Source: Cyclobacteriaceae bacterium (GTDB lineage: Bacteria > Bacteroidota > Bacteroidia > Cytophagales > Cyclobacteriaceae). From it: 64,000 nt of DNA. The translations under genes were made by a program, and so were the position numbers. Below are positions 6,890-14,966 of this stretch, one piece after another. Below the pieces are notes generated by a model that had not been told where the DNA came from, made no database searches, and saw nothing but the letters and a program-made list of their open reading frames with translations. Position 1 is the stretch's first letter, and every line of letters starts with the position of its first letter. The stretch is from positions 1 to 64,000 of the forward strand of contig JAEUUG010000016.1 of NCBI GenBank assembly GCA_016787565.1, in the 5' to 3' direction.

Positions 6890-8509
6890 TTGGCTGTACC
6901 TATAATTGACATTTTTGCTGGGCCAGGTGGTTTAGGTGAAGGTTTTTGTGCATTACGTGATGAAAAGGGGAAAAGAGCTTTCAAGATCGCTCTTTCTATT
7001 GAAAAGGATTTTTATGCTCATCAGACATTAACTCTTAGGAGTTTCTATCGTCAATTTGATATCGGACAAATCCCGGATGACTACTATGAATTTATACAAG
7101 GCAAAATTTCATTGGATGTATTGTATAAAAACTGGCCGGAGCAATCTCAACGGGCAAAGGATGAAGCTTGGTATGCAACGCTTGGTGAAGGGAAAAAAGC
7201 AACTCCAAACTCTGAGATTGATAAAAGGATTGTAAAAACTCTTGGAGGTGAAAAAAACTGGCTATTGATTGGTGGACCTCCATGCCAGGCTTATTCTGTT
7301 GTTGGGCGAGTTCGGAGGCAGCAAAATATTCTTGATGAGTCAAAGGATGAAAGAGTCGGATTGTATAAACAATACCTAAGAATATTGGCTGTCCACAACC
7401 CTGCTGTCTTTGTAATGGAAAACGTCAAAGGACTTTTATCAGCAACAACTGATAAAAGTCCTGTCTTTACTAAAATTTTGAAAGATTTGTCTAATCCTGT
7501 CACAGCCTATTTAAAAGATTATAAACGCAATGGCCAGGAACTTGCTTGTCCAGGATATAAAATATTTTCCTTTGTATTAGAGCCGGAAAACTTCGATTCT
7601 GATGGCAACCCAATTATTCCCCAGAAAGATTTTTTAATTCGTTGCGAAAAATATGGAATACCTCAAACAAGACACAGAGTAATACTATTAGGAATACGCA
7701 ATGACATAAATCACATCCCTGGAGTTCTAGAACAGGAAAAGGAGATTTCTATATCAAAAGTGCTTGCAGGCCTCCCAAGACTAAGAGGTAAACTGTCAAG
7801 AGGAGCTGATGAGGGTGACAAATGGAGGGATTCCATAAAAGGAATAATTAAAAAAGGAATACTAACTGGATTACCTAGTAATGTAAAGGATGAAATAAAA
7901 AAACAATTGGAGCAGGTCAGAATTCCGCACGAAGGCTCAGGCAAAGAGTTTATTTCCAGTAAAGAAATTTGTTCTGATTATCGTGACGATTGGTTTATTG
8001 ACAGTAAAATAGAGGGAGTTTGTAACCACTCTGCAAGGGGCCATATGGAGAGTGACCTGCAACGATATTTTTTTATATCATGCTTTGCTAAAGTTAACGG
8101 ATATTCTCCACAGCTTGTTGATTTTCCTCGACCATTACTTCCTTCTCATAATAATGTTTATAACAAAGATGGAGACATCACGCGGAAGTTTGCTGATCGA
8201 TTCAGAGTACAACTCAAAAACAAACCATCAAAAACAATAACAAGTCACATATCACAGGATGGGCATTATTTTATTCATTATGACCCAACCCAATGTAGAA
8301 GTTTTACAGTTAGAGAGGCCGCAAGAATTCAAACATTTCCCGATAATTATTATTTCTGCGGCCCTCGGACATCGCAGTTTATTCAAGTTGGGAACGCGGT
8401 TCCTCCTTTGCTCGCAAATAAAATAGCATCCGTAGTCTCTAAAGTTTTTACTAAAATTACAAAGGAGCAAAAAAATGAATCGAAAAAAACATTAGCCCTA
8501 GTTCGATGA
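6890..8509 (+). CDS. dcm: DNA (cytosine-5) methyltransferase
   Basis: 539 residues with all main C5-methyltransferase motifs: motif I FAGPGGLGEGF (SAM binding), motif IV GGPPCQAYS with catalytic Cys132, motif VI MENVKG with Glu177, motif VIII QTRHRVILLG, a target-recognition region about 270-450, and motif X QVGNAVPPLLA. It makes 5-methylcytosine in an unknown target; the symbol is generic and does not imply CCWGG specificity. Start is TTG at 6890, one base after the vsr stop, since motif I begins only ten residues later. The stop overlaps the next gene's start (ATGA), indicating translational coupling. It is longer than typical Dcm enzymes, with a large target-recognition region. Confidence 0.93.
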   Translation: MAVPIIDIFAGPGGLGEGFCALRDEKGKRAFKIALSIEKDFYAHQTLTLRSFYRQFDIGQIPDDYYEFIQGKISLDVLYKNWPEQSQRAKDEAWYATLGEGKKATPNSEIDKRIVKTLGGEKNWLLIGGPPCQAYSVVGRVRRQQNILDESKDERVGLYKQYLRILAVHNPAVFVMENVKGLLSATTDKSPVFTKILKDLSNPVTAYLKDYKRNGQELACPGYKIFSFVLEPENFDSDGNPIIPQKDFLIRCEKYGIPQTRHRVILLGIRNDINHIPGVLEQEKEISISKVLAGLPRLRGKLSRGADEGDKWRDSIKGIIKKGILTGLPSNVKDEIKKQLEQVRIPHEGSGKEFISSKEICSDYRDDWFIDSKIEGVCNHSARGHMESDLQRYFFISCFAKVNGYSPQLVDFPRPLLPSHNNVYNKDGDITRKFADRFRVQLKNKPSKTITSHISQDGHYFIHYDPTQCRSFTVREAARIQTFPDNYYFCGPRTSQFIQVGNAVPPLLANKIASVVSKVFTKITKEQKNESKKTLALVR

Positions 8510-10623
8510 GTAAACAAATAGGATTTAAACCACAGGCCAGAATAATATTACAACTTGGTGACCAACTTATCAGGAATGAAAGTATTGCTTTACTTGAGCT
8601 AATTAAAAATTCTTATGATGCTTGTGCCCGAAAAGTTACTGTCGAATTAAAGAATCTAGAAGATCAAAAGTTAGGTGAGATACGAATTCAAGATGATGGT
8701 TTCGGAATGGACTATGATACGATCCGGGATATTTGGTTGCATCCTGGAACAGCTTTCAAAAGGAAGCAAATAGATGACGACACTTTTACTAGTCCATGTG
8801 GACGATCTCCTTTAGGTGAAAAGGGGATCGGAAGATTTGGTGCTCACAAACTGGGACAAGAAATTGAATTAATAAGCAAAACAGAAAAGGCAAAAGAAGT
8901 TTATCTGAAAATTAAATGGCGTGACTTTGACAATGACAAGTTGCTCGAAGACATACCAGTCAAATTAATAGAGCGGCCAGCCGAGGTTTTCAAGAAGGGA
9001 GAACATGGGACGATCATCATAATAAGGGAACTTAGAAGCCAATGGACAAGAGGGTCTGTCAGAGAATTATATCGTGCTGTCAACTCTCTTAATTCCCCAT
9101 TTAAAGCCCTGAATTCATTTCGGGTTCAATTCAAAATTGATAAGCAGGAGTGGTTATCAGGGCTACTAAAATTTGATCAAGTTAAAGATAGTTCGCTCTA
9201 CACCGCAGAGGTTGTAATAGAGGGAAATGAAATCAAATCCTTTGAGTATGAATTTACTCCGTGGCCTAGCATGAAGGGATTGAAGAGCAGAATCCATTCG
9301 GAGCAAAATATCGCAATGGTAAAAAAAGTATTCGATGAGAAGGTCAAGAAAAAGGTGTTAAAGGATATTGATATTTCATATCACAAGATTGGGAAAATCA
9401 AACTTAAAATTTTGATTTTCGATTTGGATCATGAAATAATGTCGATGGGAGTTGAAGATAAGAAAGGATTAAAAGATTATCTTAAGTTAAATGGTGGTGT
9501 AAGAGTTTATCGTGATGGCGTAAGAGTGTATGATTATGGAGAACCAGGAAATGACTGGCTTAATCTGGATCAAGACAGAGTAAATTTTCCCACAGCTAGA
9601 ATAAGTAATAACATTGTAATAGGATCAGTTCAACTTGAAAGGCTAAAGAGCAAGGACCTTGTAGAGAAAACTAATCGCGAAGGCTTTATTCAGAATGAAG
9701 CATTTTGGGAGTTCTACGGAGCCGTAAAGTTTACACTCGGAAGAATTATTACTCAACGGAATATTGACAAAGATAGTTTGCGCAATTATTTTGGAAAGGG
9801 CAATAAAATACCAGTCTCAGATAATCTTCAACTATTAAAGGATAAAGTAGAGTCTAACATTCCGGACACTAAGATTCGTAAGGAGATTGTGGCCATAATA
9901 TCTGAAATTCAAGCTGATTATAAAACAATAAGTGAAGTGTACATTCGGAGCGCTAGTGCTGGCCTAAGCCTGAGTATCGTTATCCATGAAATTGAAAAAA
10001 TTATTCAGGAATTATTGTGGGTTGTAGAGGAGACAAGTAGCAAAGAATCGAACTTTGATCGCATTAAGTCTCTTACATGGCATCTTGGAAAACTGGTCGA
10101 TGGATATAGTGGACTAATAAGACGTAGATCAAGAAGGGAGACTGACTTAAAACAAGTAATTATTAACGGCCTTGGAAATGTTGAGTTTAGATTAAGGGCT
10201 CATCAAATTGAGATAATAGGAGAATATGATAAGAAGAAGAAATTTGAATCAAGGGTTCGTTGTTCTGATAGTCTTATAATTGGTGTTATTGTTAATATCA
10301 TTGATAATTCAATTTGGTGGTTGAATTATGGGAAGGTTAAGACTAAAAAAATATTCATTGACATTTCTAACGAAATGCCGGGATATCTTGCAATTATAAT
10401 TGCTGATAATGGGCCGGGCTTTACCATACCTACTGAAGATGTTATTAAGCCATTCATTTCAAACAAGGATGGTGGTATTGGAATCGGACTTCATATTGCC
10501 AACGAAATAATGAACAGTCATGATGGTGAACTTCTCTTTCCTGCGTCTGGTCAATTCACTATTCCAAAGGATTTTAAATCAGGTGCTATCATTGCTCTCG
10601 CCTTCAAACTTTCCAAAAATTAA
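8506..10623 (+). CDS. Double GHKL ATPase: MORC/Hsp90-like N-domain plus histidine-kinase-like C-domain
   Basis: 705 residues. The N-terminal GHKL ATPase has the N-box ELIKNSYDA (Asn35), the G1 box DDGFGMD (about 63-68) and the G2 region LGEKGIGRFGAHKLG, the pattern of MORC/Hsp90/HATPase_c_3 proteins. After a middle domain comes a helical SLSIVIHEIEKII (His494-Glu495) that matches a histidine-kinase H-box. A second GHKL domain follows: IIDNSIWWL (Asn601), DNGPGF (Asp634) and GGIGIGLHIAN (about 656). One polypeptide thus carries a DNA-transaction-type ATPase and a kinase-like core. It is translationally coupled to the methyltransferase, and the next gene encodes a receiver. No sensor or membrane segment is seen. 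I infer autophosphorylation on His494 and transfer to the neighbour. Confidence 0.85.
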   Translation: MSKQIGFKPQARIILQLGDQLIRNESIALLELIKNSYDACARKVTVELKNLEDQKLGEIRIQDDGFGMDYDTIRDIWLHPGTAFKRKQIDDDTFTSPCGRSPLGEKGIGRFGAHKLGQEIELISKTEKAKEVYLKIKWRDFDNDKLLEDIPVKLIERPAEVFKKGEHGTIIIIRELRSQWTRGSVRELYRAVNSLNSPFKALNSFRVQFKIDKQEWLSGLLKFDQVKDSSLYTAEVVIEGNEIKSFEYEFTPWPSMKGLKSRIHSEQNIAMVKKVFDEKVKKKVLKDIDISYHKIGKIKLKILIFDLDHEIMSMGVEDKKGLKDYLKLNGGVRVYRDGVRVYDYGEPGNDWLNLDQDRVNFPTARISNNIVIGSVQLERLKSKDLVEKTNREGFIQNEAFWEFYGAVKFTLGRIITQRNIDKDSLRNYFGKGNKIPVSDNLQLLKDKVESNIPDTKIRKEIVAIISEIQADYKTISEVYIRSASAGLSLSIVIHEIEKIIQELLWVVEETSSKESNFDRIKSLTWHLGKLVDGYSGLIRRRSRRETDLKQVIINGLGNVEFRLRAHQIEIIGEYDKKKKFESRVRCSDSLIIGVIVNIIDNSIWWLNYGKVKTKKIFIDISNEMPGYLAIIIADNGPGFTIPTEDVIKPFISNKDGGIGIGLHIANEIMNSHDGELLFPASGQFTIPKDFKSGAIIALAFKLSKN

Positions 10624-10627
10624 TCCT

Positions 10628-12187
10628 ATGATCCTGCCAGAAAATGGTTCAGTTGTAATTATTGATGATGTCCCGGAAGAGGCATTACCAATATTAAAGG
10701 TTCTTGCAAAGAAATGTGTCTCTACAACATACTACCAGGGGACAAGTGATTTACCGGAGAAGCCAAATCAGTCCATAAGATTACTTTTTTTGGACCTACA
10801 ATTGATTGAGACTTCAAATGAACACCAAATAGCCAAAAGTGTTACTGGTATTTTGGATAGACTCATTTCTAAGGAAAATGGGCCTTACATTTTAGTAACA
10901 TGGAGTAAAAATTATGCAAAGTATGGTGCTGTCGTTGAGGAGGAGATTAATAAAATAAAACACCTGATTCCAGCTTGCGTTGTAAGTTTCAATAAAAGAG
11001 ATTGTTTGGAAGAGAAAGTAATTCCACTTGTAGACAAAGAGTTAATGCTCATAAAGGTTTTTGAAATGTTAGAGGGACGTTTTGAAGAAGATGACCAGGA
11101 ATCAATTAGAAAATCAATAGAATCAGCCCTTTCTGACGAATTTAAAACCGAGTTTATCGCAAAACCGGATGCATTACAAACTATTGAAAAACATATATCA
11201 GAAGGTTTAAAAAAAGCGGGCGTATTTCACCTCTTCGTTATTTGGGAAAATCTAATCAAAAAATCCGGTGCGCATACTGTGCAGACAGTTGCAAACACAA
11301 TTGATATGACCGATTTATGGGAAGGCAATATGCGACACGTAATTAAGAGATTAGCTGCAGCGCGAACTGGTCGTAATAAAATTAGTGATGATCTGGCATT
11401 ACGCGCTGCAATGGCAACATTCACTCAATCATTTTCTGAAGAGATCGAATCAGCTGTACGAGAATTTAAGTTTCCTGAGTATGTTAAATTAAATTCATCT
11501 TTCGTAATAGCAAGACATGAAAATGGACTTAGTTACGAAATTGTAGAGGTTGAAGATCAAGGGAAAACAAAACTGCATGTAAATAAAAATGCATTAAAAA
11601 TTGGTAATTTAGTAAGCCCTGAAAGTATCGCAACATTGTCTGAAACAGTGCCAGCTGATGATAAAGTCAGCGTAAAAATAATCACAGATGCATATGTAAA
11701 GATTCCCTATATCATTAATACCAAACTACATTTGGAATTGAGTTCAACGAAAGAACTTGTACCAGGAAATATTTACAAAATGACAACATTAGATGCGGCA
11801 AAAAAGAAAATGTATCTGGAGACATATTTCGATAAAGTTCCTGACGATGTAACAAGCATAGATTTTATTGAACTCGAAGTATCCCCTATTTGTGATTACG
11901 CCCAAACGAAATGGAAAAAATCCAGATTAATTTCTGGAATAATTTTTCCGGAAGCATTAAAACTCAAGGGAAAGGATAGGGATCATCTTTATAAAGTACA
12001 TCCTGCCTTTCTAATAGATAGTATCCCACGAAAGTTAATTTTTGATTTTCATTTATTTAAATCGTTGGATAATAAAGATGTTGAATTACGAAATATCTGG
12101 TTTAGACTTAAAAGAGAATTACTAATTGATATTACTGCGAACCTCTCTGGACATGTGAATCGACCAGGGATTTCATTTGTAGCATAA
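10628..12187 (+). CDS. Response-receiver-domain protein with large unknown C-terminus
   Basis: 519 residues from the ATG at 10628; the longer frame from 10520 only overlaps the previous gene. Residues 1-125 read as a CheY-like receiver with the complete active site: Asp13-Asp14 in VVIIDD, phospho-acceptor Asp56 in LLFLDLQL, Thr91 in LVTW and Lys123 in SFNKRD. The rest (about 130-519) has no recognised domain; it includes a helical middle (about 170-310) and a beta-rich C-terminal part. There is no obvious DNA-binding domain, so it is not a standard transcription regulator. It starts 4 bp after the GHKL/kinase gene, making it the natural phosphorelay partner. It resembles the receiver family seen in phage-resistance operons. 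Confidence 0.75.
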   Translation: MILPENGSVVIIDDVPEEALPILKVLAKKCVSTTYYQGTSDLPEKPNQSIRLLFLDLQLIETSNEHQIAKSVTGILDRLISKENGPYILVTWSKNYAKYGAVVEEEINKIKHLIPACVVSFNKRDCLEEKVIPLVDKELMLIKVFEMLEGRFEEDDQESIRKSIESALSDEFKTEFIAKPDALQTIEKHISEGLKKAGVFHLFVIWENLIKKSGAHTVQTVANTIDMTDLWEGNMRHVIKRLAAARTGRNKISDDLALRAAMATFTQSFSEEIESAVREFKFPEYVKLNSSFVIARHENGLSYEIVEVEDQGKTKLHVNKNALKIGNLVSPESIATLSETVPADDKVSVKIITDAYVKIPYIINTKLHLELSSTKELVPGNIYKMTTLDAAKKKMYLETYFDKVPDDVTSIDFIELEVSPICDYAQTKWKKSRLISGIIFPEALKLKGKDRDHLYKVHPAFLIDSIPRKLIFDFHLFKSLDNKDVELRNIWFRLKRELLIDITANLSGHVNRPGISFVA

Positions 12188-12219
12188 TACAGAGCTTTAA
12201 TGCATAAAACTTTGAATTA

Positions 12220-13458
12220 ATGAAAGGAATTGTTCTAGATAAAATTACCGAGGGCTCTGGAGCATGTTACCTTGTTAAAATTAAGCTACGAGATTACATT
12301 GAGTCATTGCCAGAAGACTACAAGGACTACGAAGTACAAAGAGAAATTGTAGCAAACGTATATTTAGATAACCTGATTCAAACCGTACTTGAAGAAAAAC
12401 ACATCCCATCACTTGTCTTGGTTTCTGAAAGTGAGAATTTTCAAATAACTGGGTCCAACTTCGAGGTTAGCAACTTTAAGATACTTGATGGACTACAACG
12501 CACGTTCCGATTGAAGTCAATTTTTGAAACGATAAGACTTCTCATCAATGAGTATCCAAACAATCCAGGCATTTTGAATTTGAGTAAAATTCAGCTGTCA
12601 AAGTTATACAAAAGTCAGCTGGAGAATTTTGGCGGCTCATCAATTCAATTAGGAAAAGTTGTGGAGACTGTCAAGAGTGGAAAAAAAAGTATTCAAGATT
12701 TGGATTCTTTGTTCGACAAATATCAGTGGTTTGAAATATGGACAGGCTTGAGTGAGAAATCAGAAGTTGAAAAAATGCTTGTCTTGAATGCAGGTCATAA
12801 ACCAGTTAAGACCAAACATCAACTGGAACTTCTCTTTCGAAACATCATCCCCATTTTACAAAAGAGAAATTATAAGGAGTTCAGCGTTAAGAGAGAAAAA
12901 GAGATTAGCTCAACTAATTTCAGTAAGCAACGAGTAGTTGGTCAATTTCATTTCTCGAGTCTCATTACCGCTCTATTATCCTTTAGTGAAGGGCGACCTT
13001 TAACAAGTAACATTGACCTTATACAGAAAAAGCAATCGGACTATTTTGATGACAAAATTTTTGATGAATTGTTAAAGTATGAATTTTTAGATGAGTTTAT
13101 TAATACTCTTCTAAGCTTTGATAAAGCACTGTTTCAACACTACGGTAATGAAGGAACTAAATGGTTCGGACGAGAGACAACTTTAGTTGGTTTTTTTGCG
13201 GCAGCAGGAAAACTATCTCAAGAAAACGAAAGCACTCTACCTCAGAATTCCTTGGAATTATTGAAGGAAAAGTTGTTAGGTAATCCAGATATCCTTGCAT
13301 TAGATGTCTTTGAAAGAGTAAGAAACAGTCAGGATTTGGCTAAAATTAATATAGGCACTATCAATAAGAGAGCCGTTTACAACGGAATCTATGACATCCT
13401 AACCGGTCGTTCCAAATCTATTGTTTGGGAGAAATATTTTAAGAATGAGGAGTCATGA
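12220..13458 (+). CDS. DUF262/ParB-like protein with DGxQR motif
   Basis: 412 residues. The N-terminal part has the order of elements of DUF262 (ParB/Srx-like NTPase) proteins: YEVQRE near 40, KHIPSLVLV near 60-68, then ILDGLQRTFRL with the signature Asp90-Gly91-x-Gln93-Arg94. GmrS, DndB-like and DGQHR proteins share this kind of motif and bind or hydrolyse nucleotides in modification-dependent defence. The C-terminal DUF1524 HNH nuclease of full GmrSD proteins is not visible. The last four bases overlap the next gene (ATGA). Exact family not certain. Confidence 0.65.
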   Translation: MKGIVLDKITEGSGACYLVKIKLRDYIESLPEDYKDYEVQREIVANVYLDNLIQTVLEEKHIPSLVLVSESENFQITGSNFEVSNFKILDGLQRTFRLKSIFETIRLLINEYPNNPGILNLSKIQLSKLYKSQLENFGGSSIQLGKVVETVKSGKKSIQDLDSLFDKYQWFEIWTGLSEKSEVEKMLVLNAGHKPVKTKHQLELLFRNIIPILQKRNYKEFSVKREKEISSTNFSKQRVVGQFHFSSLITALLSFSEGRPLTSNIDLIQKKQSDYFDDKIFDELLKYEFLDEFINTLLSFDKALFQHYGNEGTKWFGRETTLVGFFAAAGKLSQENESTLPQNSLELLKEKLLGNPDILALDVFERVRNSQDLAKINIGTINKRAVYNGIYDILTGRSKSIVWEKYFKNEES

Positions 13459-14849
13459 TTACAAAAGACATACTCTACAATAATCTTCTTCGATTAACAA
13501 GGGAATTCACAATAGATTCTGTTTCCTTCAATACTTATTTCGATTTACTCCAAAATGCAACAAGGGAAGATCATTTGATACTAATGTCTGAAAGGATAAG
13601 CGGCATCAGGCATGAACTTGAAACGAGTCACACAAATAACGTGCTGCATGAAAATTTTGAAGACCTAATAAATTGGATAAGCGATTTCAGAGTCGCGTAC
13701 CTTGACTTTCCTAATCACAGGATGGATGAGATTGAACTTATCGTTTCAATTTTAACAAAGATTGAAGCAGAGGCTCCTGATGGATTTGATGTGCTACTTG
13801 ATGTAAATGTGGATTTATTTTGCCTCAATTCGTTACCAAAAGTTATAGCTGAGAGAAATTTTTATTTTGTTGATCAAAACAATTTAAGCGAATCATTTAT
13901 CCTCATTGATATATCCGACCTCACAGCTCTAAATGCATTTATTACCACAAATCAAATATCAATTCAGTTACTGTTACATCTCACTTCCAAAATTGGCATT
14001 GCTAATTCTCCTTTGAATCCATCTCAGTACGTGCTTATTAAGACGCAGTTAAACGGCAAGAATGCCTTGATAAGGTCTTGCATATCGCTTCACATCTTAA
14101 AAACTGGTAAACACATACACACTGCCCACGAATACTTAACACGGCCAAGCATTTCTCCTCAAAGGCTTATTAGGATTGGCGATAACTATCAACAATTTAA
14201 CGATACTATTATTATTCTGAGCGAGTATAATCATCAACGTGATATTCTCGATAAGTACATGAGACTTTATCATGTTGTTGAAAATTTCATGTTTAAATAC
14301 CCCTTAGTTGGCATGGAAAGAACCAACGGGGGCAAGCCCTTTTCGATCAGGGATTTTCAGAGGATGTACAACAAAATAGACGTTTCAGAATTAAGTGCTT
14401 TAAACGATTTTATTAGGGCAATCACCAAAATCGATTACACCACAGGAACTAAGTTTTCCTCCTTTCTCTTCAGTAAGTGGACTGCTCTGCATCCTGGAGT
14501 AATTGCAAATAAGTCGCATTTAGATCGGCTTCTTGCTTTACTAAAGGTTGAGACAAAAAAAACAAAAAAACAGATTAAGTTTGATGATGTTAGTGAGAAT
14601 TCATTCGATTATTTCTTCTCTCAACTCATCTACTATTATAGAAATTCGCTTGTTCACAATCGGGAGACGGAGTTCCACCTGACCCATGACACACTGCTTA
14701 CGCATGACATCATTGGAGATACCGCTAAGTTGGTCCTTGAACACTTCCTAATACCATGTATTGAAGAAATTGTTTTCTTTTTAATCATCGAGCAAAATCC
14801 GATTGTCTGGTATGACAAATCAAAATTGACTTTATGGAATGAGGCGTAA
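13455..14849 (+). CDS. Putative effector with C-terminal HEPN-like RNxxxH motif
   Basis: 464 residues, last gene of the operon, coupled to the DUF262-like gene by a 4-bp overlap. The C-terminal helical part contains YYYRNSLVHNRE (Arg396-Asn397...His401), the Rx4H pattern with Asn after Arg that marks catalytic HEPN ribonucleases such as those of Abi and CRISPR effectors. It is followed by further hydrophobic helices (HFLIPCIEEIVFFLII). The N-terminal 380 residues are helical with no recognised domain. By position and motif it could be the toxic RNase arm that acts when infection is sensed. Based on one short motif, so moderate certainty. Confidence 0.55.
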   Translation: MITKDILYNNLLRLTREFTIDSVSFNTYFDLLQNATREDHLILMSERISGIRHELETSHTNNVLHENFEDLINWISDFRVAYLDFPNHRMDEIELIVSILTKIEAEAPDGFDVLLDVNVDLFCLNSLPKVIAERNFYFVDQNNLSESFILIDISDLTALNAFITTNQISIQLLLHLTSKIGIANSPLNPSQYVLIKTQLNGKNALIRSCISLHILKTGKHIHTAHEYLTRPSISPQRLIRIGDNYQQFNDTIIILSEYNHQRDILDKYMRLYHVVENFMFKYPLVGMERTNGGKPFSIRDFQRMYNKIDVSELSALNDFIRAITKIDYTTGTKFSSFLFSKWTALHPGVIANKSHLDRLLALLKVETKKTKKQIKFDDVSENSFDYFFSQLIYYYRNSLVHNRETEFHLTHDTLLTHDIIGDTAKLVLEHFLIPCIEEIVFFLIIEQNPIVWYDKSKLTLWNEA

Positions 14850-14966
14850 ATCTCCTTGGGAAAAATATTTGTAATGAATTACCTGATTATTCTTCAACAT
14901 GAGTCCAACTGTGAGTTCTTGTATTGGTAATTCTTATAGAAATGGATAAACTCTAGTAAAAAATCT

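Noticed and set aside
10520-10627. Upstream extension of the receiver gene
   Set aside because: Only an out-of-frame reading of the end of the GHKL gene; the receiver fold starts right at the ATG at 10628.
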